Assembly (NCBI GenBank): GCA_947167315.1 | Contig: CAMVHP010000052.1 | Location: 1-6,288 of the forward strand | Source: RGIG8782 sp017475895 | Lineage (GTDB): Bacteria; Pseudomonadota; Alphaproteobacteria; Rickettsiales; UBA1997 | Length of the DNA stretch: 6,288 nucleotides | Reading direction: 5' to 3' | Part shown: positions 1-6,232 of the stretch, piece after piece | Layout of the letters: each line of letters opens with the position of its first letter | How positions within the stretch are numbered: position 1 is the stretch's first letter | Translations under genes and position numbers: made by a program | The notes under the pieces: model-generated | Seen by the model: only the letters and a program-made list of their open reading frames with translations | Told to the model about the DNA's origin: nothing | Database searches by the model: none

Positions 1-207
1 TTAACAAAGACATTATCCTCTGAAGAACAAAAATGTTCTGATGGTAAATAAATATAATTATTAACAAAGATAACCTTTGTTACCAGATTAAAATAGGAAC
101 AAATCAATGGGAGTGGTGTTTGGTTAGTCTCCATGCTAAACGTTCAATGTTAACAAAACGTAAATTTAAAAGATTATTTTAATTTCTATTTTATTTTAAT
201 ATTAAAT

Positions 208-244
208 ATTATGCTTTATGGATAATCTTTGAGATGATCTTTGG
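208..244. repeat. Diverged direct repeat, copy 1
   Basis: This stretch starts ATTATG and ends CTTTGG, and matches 327-362 at about 31 positions when aligned by hand with a few one-base gaps. The shared core TAATCTTT is exact. Similarity fades beyond the final TTTGG. The copy is too short and AT-rich to exclude chance completely, but the order of matching blocks is kept over the whole length. Confidence 0.4.
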
Positions 245-326
245 TGGCGGATCTTCGAATCTAACATCACAAAGATGTGGTGTGTATACAAAATAATTGA
301 AAAAATATATTATTTCATAATACCTA

Positions 327-362
327 ATTATGTTTTATTGGTAATCTTTAAATAACTTTTGG
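327..362. repeat. Diverged direct repeat, copy 2
   Basis: Second copy of the repeat at 208-244, with the same block order: ATTATG, TTTAT, GG, TAATCTTT and a final TTTGG. The starts of the two copies are 119 bases apart. It may come from an old tandem duplication or a palindromic or intergenic repeat family; the window alone cannot decide this. Confidence 0.4.
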
Positions 363-551
363 CATTGAGTTCTTTGCTCTGCTTTGGCAAACTGCGGACG
401 ACCAACAGACTATCGATCGGAGGAATCAAGTTTCCATCGGTTTGTCATTGTTTTCGGAGACCTAATACCACAAAAAAAATATAAATGCAGTATGAAAACG
501 ACTAAAAACTACATCAAACTATAAAAGTACTTGATTATAATAAACAAAAAA

Positions 552-579
552 ATAGACGAAGTGTCTGAACTTCGTCTAT
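552..579 (-). terminator. Intrinsic terminator after rpmJ (and virB2)
   Basis: The inverted repeat TAGACGAAGT / ACTTCGTCTA (553-562 and 569-578) forms a perfect 10 bp stem, with an eleventh A-T pair at 552/579, around a six-base loop. Read on the minus strand it is followed directly by a run of seven T then GTTTA, as expected of a Rho-independent terminator. It lies 22 bases past the rpmJ stop codon and is the first such structure downstream of virB2. Confidence 0.9.
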
Positions 580-601
580 AATTATTTGTGTATCTCTAAA
601 A

Positions 602-754
602 CTAACCCTGCGATACTTTAAATCTTGGGTTCTTTTTATTGATAACCACCAAGACTGCCTTTTGGGAACCATCACTTCTGGTTTTTTTTCTTCTGACAAT
701 CTTACAATTTTTATCTCTATTCTTACAAGTCTTTATCGACGCTGCTATTCTCAT
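602..754 (-). CDS. rpmJ: 50S ribosomal protein bL36 with an internal insertion
   Basis: Encodes 50 residues, beginning MRIAASIKTCKNRDKNCKIV and ending INKKNPRFKVSQG. The first part and the end match the alphaproteobacterial form of bL36 (typically 41 residues, with a motif like VRRKGRVYVINKKNPRFKARQG), a small basic protein of the large ribosomal subunit. About nine extra residues lie near positions 24-33 (KTRSDGSQKA), between the RRK segment and the VINKKNPRF segment. Only two cysteines (C10, C17) are present, so the four-ligand zinc site of the classical form is absent, as is common for this subtype. The frame is intact on both sides of the insertion, which begins next to a run of eight A. 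The start ATG is preceded by AAAGGA with a 7-base spacer, the best ribosome-binding site in the window. It lies 38 bases after virB2 and ends just before a strong terminator, so it is probably cotranscribed with virB2. Confidence 0.88.
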   Translation of the reverse strand: MRIAASIKTCKNRDKNCKIVRRKKTRSDGSQKAVLVVINKKNPRFKVSQG

Positions 755-792
755 TTTTTCATCCTTTAATCATAAAACAAAATAAACTATCA

Positions 793-1146
793 CTAATTGC
801 TATTAACGGTGTCGTAGCTACTGCAGGCAACATCACCACCGGCGAATGCTTTAATAATTTGTGGAGCACCGAATATACAAGCCATACCAACAGCGAATGT
901 TAAAATTGTGGTCCAGCTTATTTTACCACCGACGAATGCCAAACTTACACCAATACAGGCGAAAGCTGCCAAAGATTTACCTACACCACCGGTTAAAAAT
1001 CCCAATGCTGTACACAGATAATCTTCCATTCCATTGTCTGTATTTACACTATTACTGCTAGCCAATACTTCTGGGCATTCTACCAACAATACTGCTAGAA
1101 GAAGTAAAAAGGTAAACAAGAAAAATTTTTTAGTGTTAAATTTCAT
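793..1146 (-). CDS. virB2: TrbC/VirB2-family type IV secretion pilin
   Basis: Encodes a small membrane protein (117 residues from this start) with the architecture of VirB2, the major pilin subunit of type IV secretion systems. Residues 1-29 form a signal peptide: basic MKFNTKK, a Leu/Phe-rich core, and a likely cleavage site after VLA29. The mature part has the pilin pattern: a G-F-L-T-G-G-V-G-K block (49-57), a first membrane helix (about 58-73), a short polar turn G-G-K-I-S-W (73-78), a second helix (about 79-96) containing FGAPQI, and a polar tail. Cysteines at 45 and 108 flank the two helices and could form a disulfide; C64 and C90 lie within the helices. In-frame ATGs at 1170 and 1173 would add 8-9 residues; a GGTGG just upstream of them is too close to be a good binding site, and the start chosen gives the more usual signal-peptide beginning. 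No other secretion gene is adjacent. It has no terminator of its own before rpmJ. Confidence 0.85.
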   Translation of the reverse strand: MKFNTKKFFLFTFLLLLAVLLVECPEVLASSNSVNTDNGMEDYLCTALGFLTGGVGKSLAAFACIGVSLAFVGGKISWTTILTFAVGMACIFGAPQIIKAFAGGDVACSSYDTVNSN

Positions 1147-1252
1147 AGTCAATATACAAATAGTTAACATCATACCACCATGATAATATAAAAGATTTTA
1201 TTTTCAAGAAAAAAATAAACATATTTTAATTTTTTATAATTAACAACAAAAA

Positions 1253-1278
1253 AACAGACCACAAAACTATGGTCTGTT
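1253..1278 (-). terminator. Intrinsic terminator after ppa
   Basis: AACAGACCA (1253-1261) and TGGTCTGTT (1270-1278) form a perfect 9 bp stem around an eight-base loop. On the minus strand the stem is followed at once by TTTTT and a T-rich stretch. It lies 22 bases past the ppa stop codon and separates ppa from virB2, so virB2-rpmJ should have their own promoter in 1174-1250. Confidence 0.9.
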
Positions 1279-1300
1279 GCTAATTATAGCTATATTTTTG

Positions 1301-1837
1301 TTATTTGGCTTCTGCTTCTGCTCTTCTTACGGCTTCCAAAATTTTATTTTTAGCCTCTGCTGAGTCTTTATAGCCTGCCACCTTAACCCATTTACCTTTT
1401 TCTAGGTCCTTATAGTGTTCAAAAAAGTGTTCAACTTTATTTAGATCTATTTTTGGCAATTCATCTATTTCATTAATGGATGAATATTCACTATTCATCT
1501 TTTCACTGGGAACGGCGAGTATTTTTTCATCTTCTCCCTTTTCGTCCTCCATTAACAATACTCCAATAGGTTTACAGGGTATAACTGCTCCATAGGTTAT
1601 TGGATATTCGCTTAATACCAAAACATCTATAGGGTCACCATCTCCGGACAACGTATTTGGTATAAAACCATAGTTTAGCGGGTAGTGCATAGGTGTAGCT
1701 AAAAATCTATCCACAAACAGTGCACCACTTTCTTTATCCAATTCATACTTTACTGGTAATGCATTTGCTGGGTTTTCTACAATAACATTAACAACGTTTG
1801 GAACGTCTTTACCGGTTTTAATATTTTTTATTAACAT
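1301..1837 (-). CDS. ppa: Inorganic pyrophosphatase, family I
   Basis: Cytoplasmic enzyme that hydrolyses pyrophosphate to two phosphates, pulling biosynthetic reactions such as DNA, RNA and aminoacyl-tRNA synthesis forward. The 178-residue length is normal for the bacterial family I enzyme. The signature D66-G-D68-P-I-D71-V is complete, and the other metal and substrate ligands of the E. coli enzyme have counterparts here: E21, K30 and E32 in the PVKYELDKESGALFVDRF region, R44, Y56, D98, D103, K105, and Y142-K143 in HFFEHYKDLEKGKWVKV. I see no missing catalytic residue. The start aligns with the start of family members. No Shine-Dalgarno-like sequence precedes it. It lies 118 bases after the AsmA-like gene with a possible promoter in the gap and a strong terminator downstream, so it is probably its own transcription unit. 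Identification is secure. Confidence 0.97.
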   Translation of the reverse strand: MLIKNIKTGKDVPNVVNVIVENPANALPVKYELDKESGALFVDRFLATPMHYPLNYGFIPNTLSGDGDPIDVLVLSEYPITYGAVIPCKPIGVLLMEDEKGEDEKILAVPSEKMNSEYSSINEIDELPKIDLNKVEHFFEHYKDLEKGKWVKVAGYKDSAEAKNKILEAVRRAEAEAK

Positions 1838-1863
1838 TGATATTTTTGTTGTTCGTTACTTTA

Positions 1864-1891
1864 ATTTTATTATTTTGTTTGTTATAATCAA
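1864..1891 (-). promoter_or_regulatory. Possible sigma-70-type promoter for ppa
   Basis: On the minus strand TTGATT (1886-1891) is followed after 16 bases by TAAAAT (1864-1869), a fair match to the -35 and -10 consensus. The implied start of transcription would leave a leader of about 20 bases before the ppa ATG. In DNA this AT-rich such matches are common, so this is a candidate only. Confidence 0.35.
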
Positions 1892-1955
1892 TAGTTTATG
1901 TTAACGGTTTTTTGTTTAGATAAACCTTTTGAAGGGAAAACTTAATGGCGGAGGT

Positions 1956-4940
1956 TTAGTTTATACCCTTTGTTTTTTTTATTTTATTTACATATTCTTC
2001 AATTTGACTCGTGTTAATGATAAGATTTGCTTTATTAGCAAAATCCTCCTTAAAAGTTATTATACTATAAAGTGGTATGCTACTTTTACCGATTTTATTC
2101 ATTATTATTGATGTATTTATCATATCTATCACCATATTTTTTCCGGTGTTATCTATTTTTGACACAAGTTTACTTGATATGTAGTCTGTTTTAGCGTCTA
2201 CGGAAAAATTGCTTACTCTATTGGCGATGCTCAAGGAACCATTAACATCGGTGAACGTTGTACCACTGTCGTCAAGTATTGATTTTTTTACATCCAATTC
2301 CTTCAATAATTTGTCATCATTATATATATTCTTTAAATCATCTCTCAATTTTTCTAATCCCAACTTTTTTATAAATAGATTATTACTTACAAACCTGAAT
2401 TTCATACTTAAGGATGCGGCGAAAATTTCTCTATTGAATCCAGTGGCTTGTATTATTCCACCGATGCCGATGGGTCCGGTTATTATGTCATTTTGCTCGT
2501 CCTTTACAAATAATCCAACTATATCAGAAATATTGTAGGTTGTGTCCGTTAAAACTAGGTGAATATTTCTTGAAGTTTTTAAATCTATTTTACCCTTTAA
2601 TTCGGTGGACCCACCAAGACCAACAAAAGTTAAGTTATTCATGTTTATTGTACCATTGTCGATGGTACTATCAAAATTTATATTATTCAACACCGAATTG
2701 TTAAAGTTAAATTTTTGAATCTGCAGATTAATTTTGCCATTTATCTCTTCCCATGTGGATATTGAAAATAATTTATTAATCCAATATTTATCCTGTATTT
2801 CCTTGTTTATTTCTTCTCTAAGCAGAAGTTGTTTGTATTTTTCAATGTCAAAAACATAATTTGCTAAGTCTAAATCGTAGCTGGCCTCTTCTATGTATAG
2901 ATTTACATTAAATATTGGATTTTTACTCCTGATATCAAACAGAACATTACCTTTAATGTTTTTGAATTTATCTAAGTTAATCTCTTTTATATCATAAAAG
3001 TTAATAAAACCAGATTGATAATTTGTCTTTAGATCAAAGGATATATTTTTAGTGTCGTTGTAGCTAAAATTATTAACCTTTATGTTTAAAAATACATTAT
3101 TTGAACTTGTTAAATTGTTTAATCCCAAAAATTTTTCCTTTAATGTTTTTGTCTGTTCGTTGTCAAAATTTACCGACAAATTATCTAGATTTATATTTAA
3201 AGCCATGTATTTTTTATTTCTATTAAAGGAATATTCAATGTCACCATCCACAGTGTTGGTGTTTTCCTTTGTTTCGTTTCTATCAGTCAACCTAAAGTCC
3301 ATTAGATAGATAATGTTATTAAAAACAATGATATTTGATGAAATTTTAAATTCTTTTATATCTTTGAAAAAGCTTAAATTTACAGCTTTTGTTAAACTTG
3401 AAAGATCATCACCAACCACATTTAATTTATTGTAGTATAAATTGTCTTTAATTTCTGGAGCTTCCGCCGTAATTTTTATGTTGTCTATGTTTATAATTAG
3501 GCTGTTAATTTTGTAGTTGTTATTGACTATTTCAAAATCAATTGATGAGTCGCTTATTGTTTTGTATTGTTTGATTAATGTTTTAAATATTATAGAAAAC
3601 TTTGTATTTTTAACACCTTGCTCGCTTTTGCTAATTTTTAAGTTGTCCATAAGTTCCCCAAGACTGGCGGTTTTAAAAATATGTATATCATCATCCGTCG
3701 TGGTGTTTTTTTCTTTACTAACACTTACTATGAATTCATCTAAATTTAGATTGTTTACCACTACGTTTATATTATTTTCTTTTTCCATTAGTTCAATATT
3801 ACCAATTAAATCAACATCCTCACTACTTATAGTCATGTTTTTGATTTTATATTCTCTACCGTTTTTATTTATTTCTGTGCTTAGGTTGAAACTTTTTTTA
3901 TAGTTAAACATATTGTAATATTTTGAGTTTACGGAAAATATCCACTGCACCAAATTATTAAAATTGCTGGCTTTAACATTTAACGTCATACCAGTTTTTA
4001 TTTTATCAAAATCGTTAATTAAAATATCCTCCCCAACATACTGTAATGTTACATTATCGCTTAATTCATTTTTTAATTCACAATTTACACTATAGTCATT
4101 ATCATGTTTTTTACTTTCAATTCTTAAATTACCATTTATATTATTCAGAATAAAATCCGTATTAAGTTTATAGTCACCATCACCATCAATTTCCAGTTTT
4201 CCGGAAATATTTTTAAATTCTTTTTGTATATTTCCATTATCTATGATACTCAGAATTGCTTTGGAAAACAGTATGTCCGGTATTTTGTTCATATTTAATT
4301 CACCAACCTTCAACTGCTTTAGTAGATCAATAAGTATAAATTTAACTTTGCTGTTATCTAAATTATAAACCGTTTCCTCTTCGATTTCTATCTCTTTATA
4401 TCCCTCCTGAATATCTTGCTTATTATTATTTGAGGCCGTTAAAATATTTTTTAATTTATCTCTAACTCCGTAGACTTCATTATCATCAAGTTTAACTATT
4501 CTTTTTTTAATTTCCTTTGTTACATAGGAATCCGGCAACTCATTATTTTCAACCATTACATCAATTCCGCTTACCAGTATTTTTTTTGGAGTTAACTTCT
4601 TTTTAAAAAAATCAAAAAAACCCAGCGAAATTTCTATTCTTTTGATGTTCATATTTACTATAACCGTCTTGTATTGAACACTTTTTATGTCGAGGTCATT
4701 GATATTTATTTTTATTTTTGGAAATACAATCAGGTCTATTGAATTTCTTATGGAAAATTTTATATCTTTTTTTTGAAATAGATAATGTTTGTTATACTCT
4801 TCTATTTGTTCAGCAAGTACTCTATTTATCCTATCCTGTATTTTTTGTGTATTAAATGAATTTTTTGCCATCAACAGCACCACAAAGTAAGCCAAAACCA
4901 TCAGCACCGGAAATAGCAGTAAAACATTCTTCTTTTTCAT
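1956..4940 (-). CDS. AsmA-like protein
   Basis: Encodes about 994 residues. The N-terminus has a short basic stretch (MKKKN) and one hydrophobic segment (about residues 6-25), which should anchor it in the inner membrane with the rest in the periplasm. Next come elements typical of the AsmA N-terminal region: FPKIKI with a following DLDI (73-85) and KKILVSGIDVMVEN (119-132). A long middle part is rich in Asn, Lys, Ile and alternating beta-strand patterns. The C-terminal part carries the AsmA-type segment DDSGTTFTDVNGSLSI (890-905). AsmA-family proteins (AsmA, TamB, YhdP relatives) are large bridge-like proteins linked to outer-membrane assembly and phospholipid transport; the exact role here is inferred. 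The start ATG at 4940 is preceded in frame by a GTG at 4943 that could also serve. Neither has a clear ribosome-binding site. It follows recA by about 100 bases. Asn/Lys richness fits the base composition of the genome. Confidence 0.8.
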   Translation of the reverse strand: MKKKNVLLLFPVLMVLAYFVVLLMAKNSFNTQKIQDRINRVLAEQIEEYNKHYLFQKKDIKFSIRNSIDLIVFPKIKININDLDIKSVQYKTVIVNMNIKRIEISLGFFDFFKKKLTPKKILVSGIDVMVENNELPDSYVTKEIKKRIVKLDDNEVYGVRDKLKNILTASNNNKQDIQEGYKEIEIEEETVYNLDNSKVKFILIDLLKQLKVGELNMNKIPDILFSKAILSIIDNGNIQKEFKNISGKLEIDGDGDYKLNTDFILNNINGNLRIESKKHDNDYSVNCELKNELSDNVTLQYVGEDILINDFDKIKTGMTLNVKASNFNNLVQWIFSVNSKYYNMFNYKKSFNLSTEINKNGREYKIKNMTISSEDVDLIGNIELMEKENNINVVVNNLNLDEFIVSVSKEKNTTTDDDIHIFKTASLGELMDNLKISKSEQGVKNTKFSIIFKTLIKQYKTISDSSIDFEIVNNNYKINSLIINIDNIKITAEAPEIKDNLYYNKLNVVGDDLSSLTKAVNLSFFKDIKEFKISSNIIVFNNIIYLMDFRLTDRNETKENTNTVDGDIEYSFNRNKKYMALNINLDNLSVNFDNEQTKTLKEKFLGLNNLTSSNNVFLNIKVNNFSYNDTKNISFDLKTNYQSGFINFYDIKEINLDKFKNIKGNVLFDIRSKNPIFNVNLYIEEASYDLDLANYVFDIEKYKQLLLREEINKEIQDKYWINKLFSISTWEEINGKINLQIQKFNFNNSVLNNINFDSTIDNGTINMNNLTFVGLGGSTELKGKIDLKTSRNIHLVLTDTTYNISDIVGLFVKDEQNDIITGPIGIGGIIQATGFNREIFAASLSMKFRFVSNNLFIKKLGLEKLRDDLKNIYNDDKLLKELDVKKSILDDSGTTFTDVNGSLSIANRVSNFSVDAKTDYISSKLVSKIDNTGKNMVIDMINTSIIMNKIGKSSIPLYSIITFKEDFANKANLIINTSQIEEYVNKIKKTKGIN

Positions 4941-4967
4941 CACAAACGGAATAATTACCTAGTGTCT

Positions 4968-5004
4968 ACTATATTAATTTTGTTTTAGAAAAAGTAAACA
5001 AAAA
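4968..5004 (-). promoter_or_regulatory. Possible promoter for the AsmA-like gene, sharing a 16-mer with recA
   Basis: The minus strand carries TTTTTGTTTACTTTTT (4989-5004), identical to a sequence upstream of recA (6156-6171). TTTACT within it could act as a -35 element, with TAATAT (4971-4976, 16-base spacer) or TATAGT (4968-4973, 19-base spacer) as -10. The 16-mer ends 49 bases before the start codon, against 45 for recA. The same bases can form a weak 5 bp hairpin (4994-4998 with 5005-5009) followed by T residues, so a weak recA terminator is an alternative reading. Confidence 0.35.
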
Positions 5005-5043
5005 TTTACACAACAGACAAGCGTTTACGGGTATAAACAAAAT

Positions 5044-6111
5044 TTATTCATTGGTATCTTCAACATCGCCACCAACCACCAATTGTGCTGGTGTAGATTT
5101 TAGTTTTTCTCTTATTTTAACCTCAATTTCGTTAGCAACATCGGGATTTTGTTTCAGATATTCCTTAACGTTGTCTCTACCTTGTCCTATTCTTTGACTG
5201 TTGTAGGAATACCAAGAACCGGATTTTTCTATAATATCAAATTCCGCACCCAGATCAACGATTTCACCAAGTTTTGATATACCCTCTCCATAACATATTT
5301 CGAATTTTGCCGTTCTAAATGGAGAGGCAACCTTATTTTTAACCACCTTAACCGTTGTTTCGTTGCCGACTATTTCATCTTTATTTTTTATAGATCCAGT
5401 TCTTCTTATGTCTATTCTTACGGACGAGTAAAATTTTAGGGCGTTACCACCGGTGGTGGTCTCAGGATTTCCAAACATTATACCAATTTTCATTCTTATT
5501 TGGTTAATGAAAATTACTGTGCTGTTTGTTTTTGATATGGAGCCGGTCAATTTTCTTAGAGCTTTACTCATTAATCTTGCCTGTAGTCCCATTTGATTGT
5601 CATCCATATTTCCGTCCAATTCAACCTTTGGTACAAGAGCGGCAACGGAGTCTATAACTATCAGATCAACGGCACCAGACCTAACAAGTGTATCAGCTAT
5701 TTCTAGTCCCTCTTCACCGCAGGAGGGTTGAGATATAATCATTTCTTCAAGGTTTATACCTAACGCCTGTGCATAGGTTGGATCAAAGGCGTGTTCGGCG
5801 TCTATAAACGCACAGGTTAGACCTAGTTTTTGAGCTTCTGCTATGGCATGTAATGTTAATGTTGTTTTACCTGAACTTTCCGGACCATATATTTCTATAA
5901 TTCTACCCCTAGGATATCCACCAACACCCAGAGCTGTATCTATCGCCAATGATCCGGTTGGAATAACCTGAATATTTTCTATCGGTCTTTGACCGAATTT
6001 CATTGCGGAACCTTTACCGAATTGCTTATCTATCTGTGCTAAGGCTACATCCAAAGCCTTCTTTTTTTCAGGATTCATTGTTTCTTCTTTTTTATCTACC
6101 GTTTTAACCAT
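5044..6111 (-). CDS. recA: Recombinase RecA
   Basis: ATP-dependent DNA strand-exchange protein of homologous recombination and repair, acting as a filament on single-stranded DNA. Length (355 residues) is normal. The N-terminal helix, Walker A GPESSGKTT (76-84), the catalytic glutamate E106 in FIDAEHAFD, Walker B LIVIDS (150-155), loop L2 with INQIRMKIG and NPETTTGGNALKFYSSVR (202-232), and the C-terminal domain are all present. Two stretches differ from the usual sequence: SQPSCGEEG (127-135) where SQPDTGEQA is common, and loop L1 GNMDDNQMG (167-175) where G-x-x-G-D-S-H-x-G is common. A second ATG at 6078 (Met12) lines up better with the E. coli start and has a purine-rich AAAGAAGAAA just upstream, so the true protein may be 344 residues. 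No GTTC-N7-GTTC or CTGT-N8-ACAG LexA box is visible before the gene. Identification is secure; the start is not. Confidence 0.98.
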   Translation of the reverse strand: MVKTVDKKEETMNPEKKKALDVALAQIDKQFGKGSAMKFGQRPIENIQVIPTGSLAIDTALGVGGYPRGRIIEIYGPESSGKTTLTLHAIAEAQKLGLTCAFIDAEHAFDPTYAQALGINLEEMIISQPSCGEEGLEIADTLVRSGAVDLIVIDSVAALVPKVELDGNMDDNQMGLQARLMSKALRKLTGSISKTNSTVIFINQIRMKIGIMFGNPETTTGGNALKFYSSVRIDIRRTGSIKNKDEIVGNETTVKVVKNKVASPFRTAKFEICYGEGISKLGEIVDLGAEFDIIEKSGSWYSYNSQRIGQGRDNVKEYLKQNPDVANEIEVKIREKLKSTPAQLVVGGDVEDTNE

Positions 6112-6137
6112 AATCGTACAATTATTTTAATAAAAAT

Positions 6138-6171
6138 ATCTTACATTTATATTTTAAAAAGTAAACAAAAA
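6138..6171 (-). promoter_or_regulatory. Possible recA promoter and shared upstream 16-mer
   Basis: The minus strand has TTTTTGTTTACTTTTT (6156-6171), also found before the AsmA-like gene at 4989-5004. TTTACT (6160-6165) followed after 16 bases by TAAGAT (6138-6143) resembles -35 and -10 elements and would give a leader of about 20 bases to the upstream ATG. Both hexamers are imperfect and the DNA is very AT-rich. Confidence 0.35.
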
Positions 6172-6201
6172 AGTGCTGGACCGAGATTAACAATAGCATC
6201 T

Positions 6202-6226
6202 TGTGAGGTCCAATTTGGACCTCACA
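6202..6226 (-). terminator. Palindromic hairpin after the upstream gene; probable terminator without a U tract
   Basis: GTGAGGTCCAA (6203-6213) and TTGGACCTCAC (6215-6225) are perfect inverted repeats around a single T, with one more T-A pair outside; as RNA the likely form is a 9-10 bp GC-rich stem with a small loop. It starts 6 bases past the TAA of the upstream partial gene, the position of a terminator. Neither strand shows a T run after the stem (minus strand continues AAGATGC), so it may be inefficient, may protect the 3' end of the message, or may be a mobile palindromic repeat. Confidence 0.55.
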
Positions 6227-6232
6227 GAATAG

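Larger units (their letters stand above)
1..545. other. Intergenic region with no recognisable gene; hairpins and short repeats
   Basis: No open frame here has a plausible start together with recognisable protein content on either strand; the longest stop-free stretches on the minus strand are about 40 codons and lack a good start. I looked for tRNA (a TTCGAAT-like T-loop at 254-260 has no matching T-stem), tmRNA, SRP RNA and RNase P RNA motifs and saw none. What is present: a 10-mer TTAACAAAGA at 1-10 and again at 61-70; a hairpin AGAACA-AAAA-TGTTCT at 24-39; a hairpin TAACAAAG-ATAAC-CTTTGTTA at 62-82; a very AT-rich stretch at about 155-215; and a diverged direct repeat at 208-244 and 327-362. 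A more GC-rich block lies at about 361-465. The region could hold a lineage-specific small RNA, the debris of an old gene, or only spacer DNA. Confidence 0.5.

Noticed and set aside
215..227. TTATCCATA on the minus strand, one mismatch from a DnaA box
   Set aside because: A single imperfect site without a cluster of further boxes or replication genes is not evidence for an origin.
245..270. TTCGAAT, like the T-loop of a tRNA
   Set aside because: The flanking bases do not form a 5 bp T-stem on either strand and there is no acceptor stem or anticodon arm.
361..480. Minus-strand stop-free stretch of about 39 codons
   Set aside because: It has no ATG or GTG start and no ribosome-binding site, and I do not recognise the product; it is kept only as part of the unexplained spacer.
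861..1061. Plus-strand open frame of about 66 codons
   Set aside because: Antisense to the virB2 gene, with no family resemblance and no ribosome-binding site.
3517..3903. Plus-strand open frame of about 128 codons
   Set aside because: It lies wholly antisense to the AsmA-like gene; its Leu/Ser/Phe-rich product mirrors the Asn/Lys-rich codons of the other strand, and nothing recognisable is encoded. The same holds for 1929-2111 (which mostly overlaps the end of that gene), 2209-2538 and 3082-3309.
4994..5038. Two weak hairpins after recA (4994-5009 and 5023-5038)
   Set aside because: Each has only 5 A/T-rich base pairs; the second lacks a T run and the first overlaps the 16-mer shared with recA, so I do not call a terminator.
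5448..5459. Perfect palindrome ACCACCGGTGGT
   Set aside because: It lies within the recA codons for the conserved Thr-Thr-Gly-Gly of loop L2 and follows from the protein sequence.
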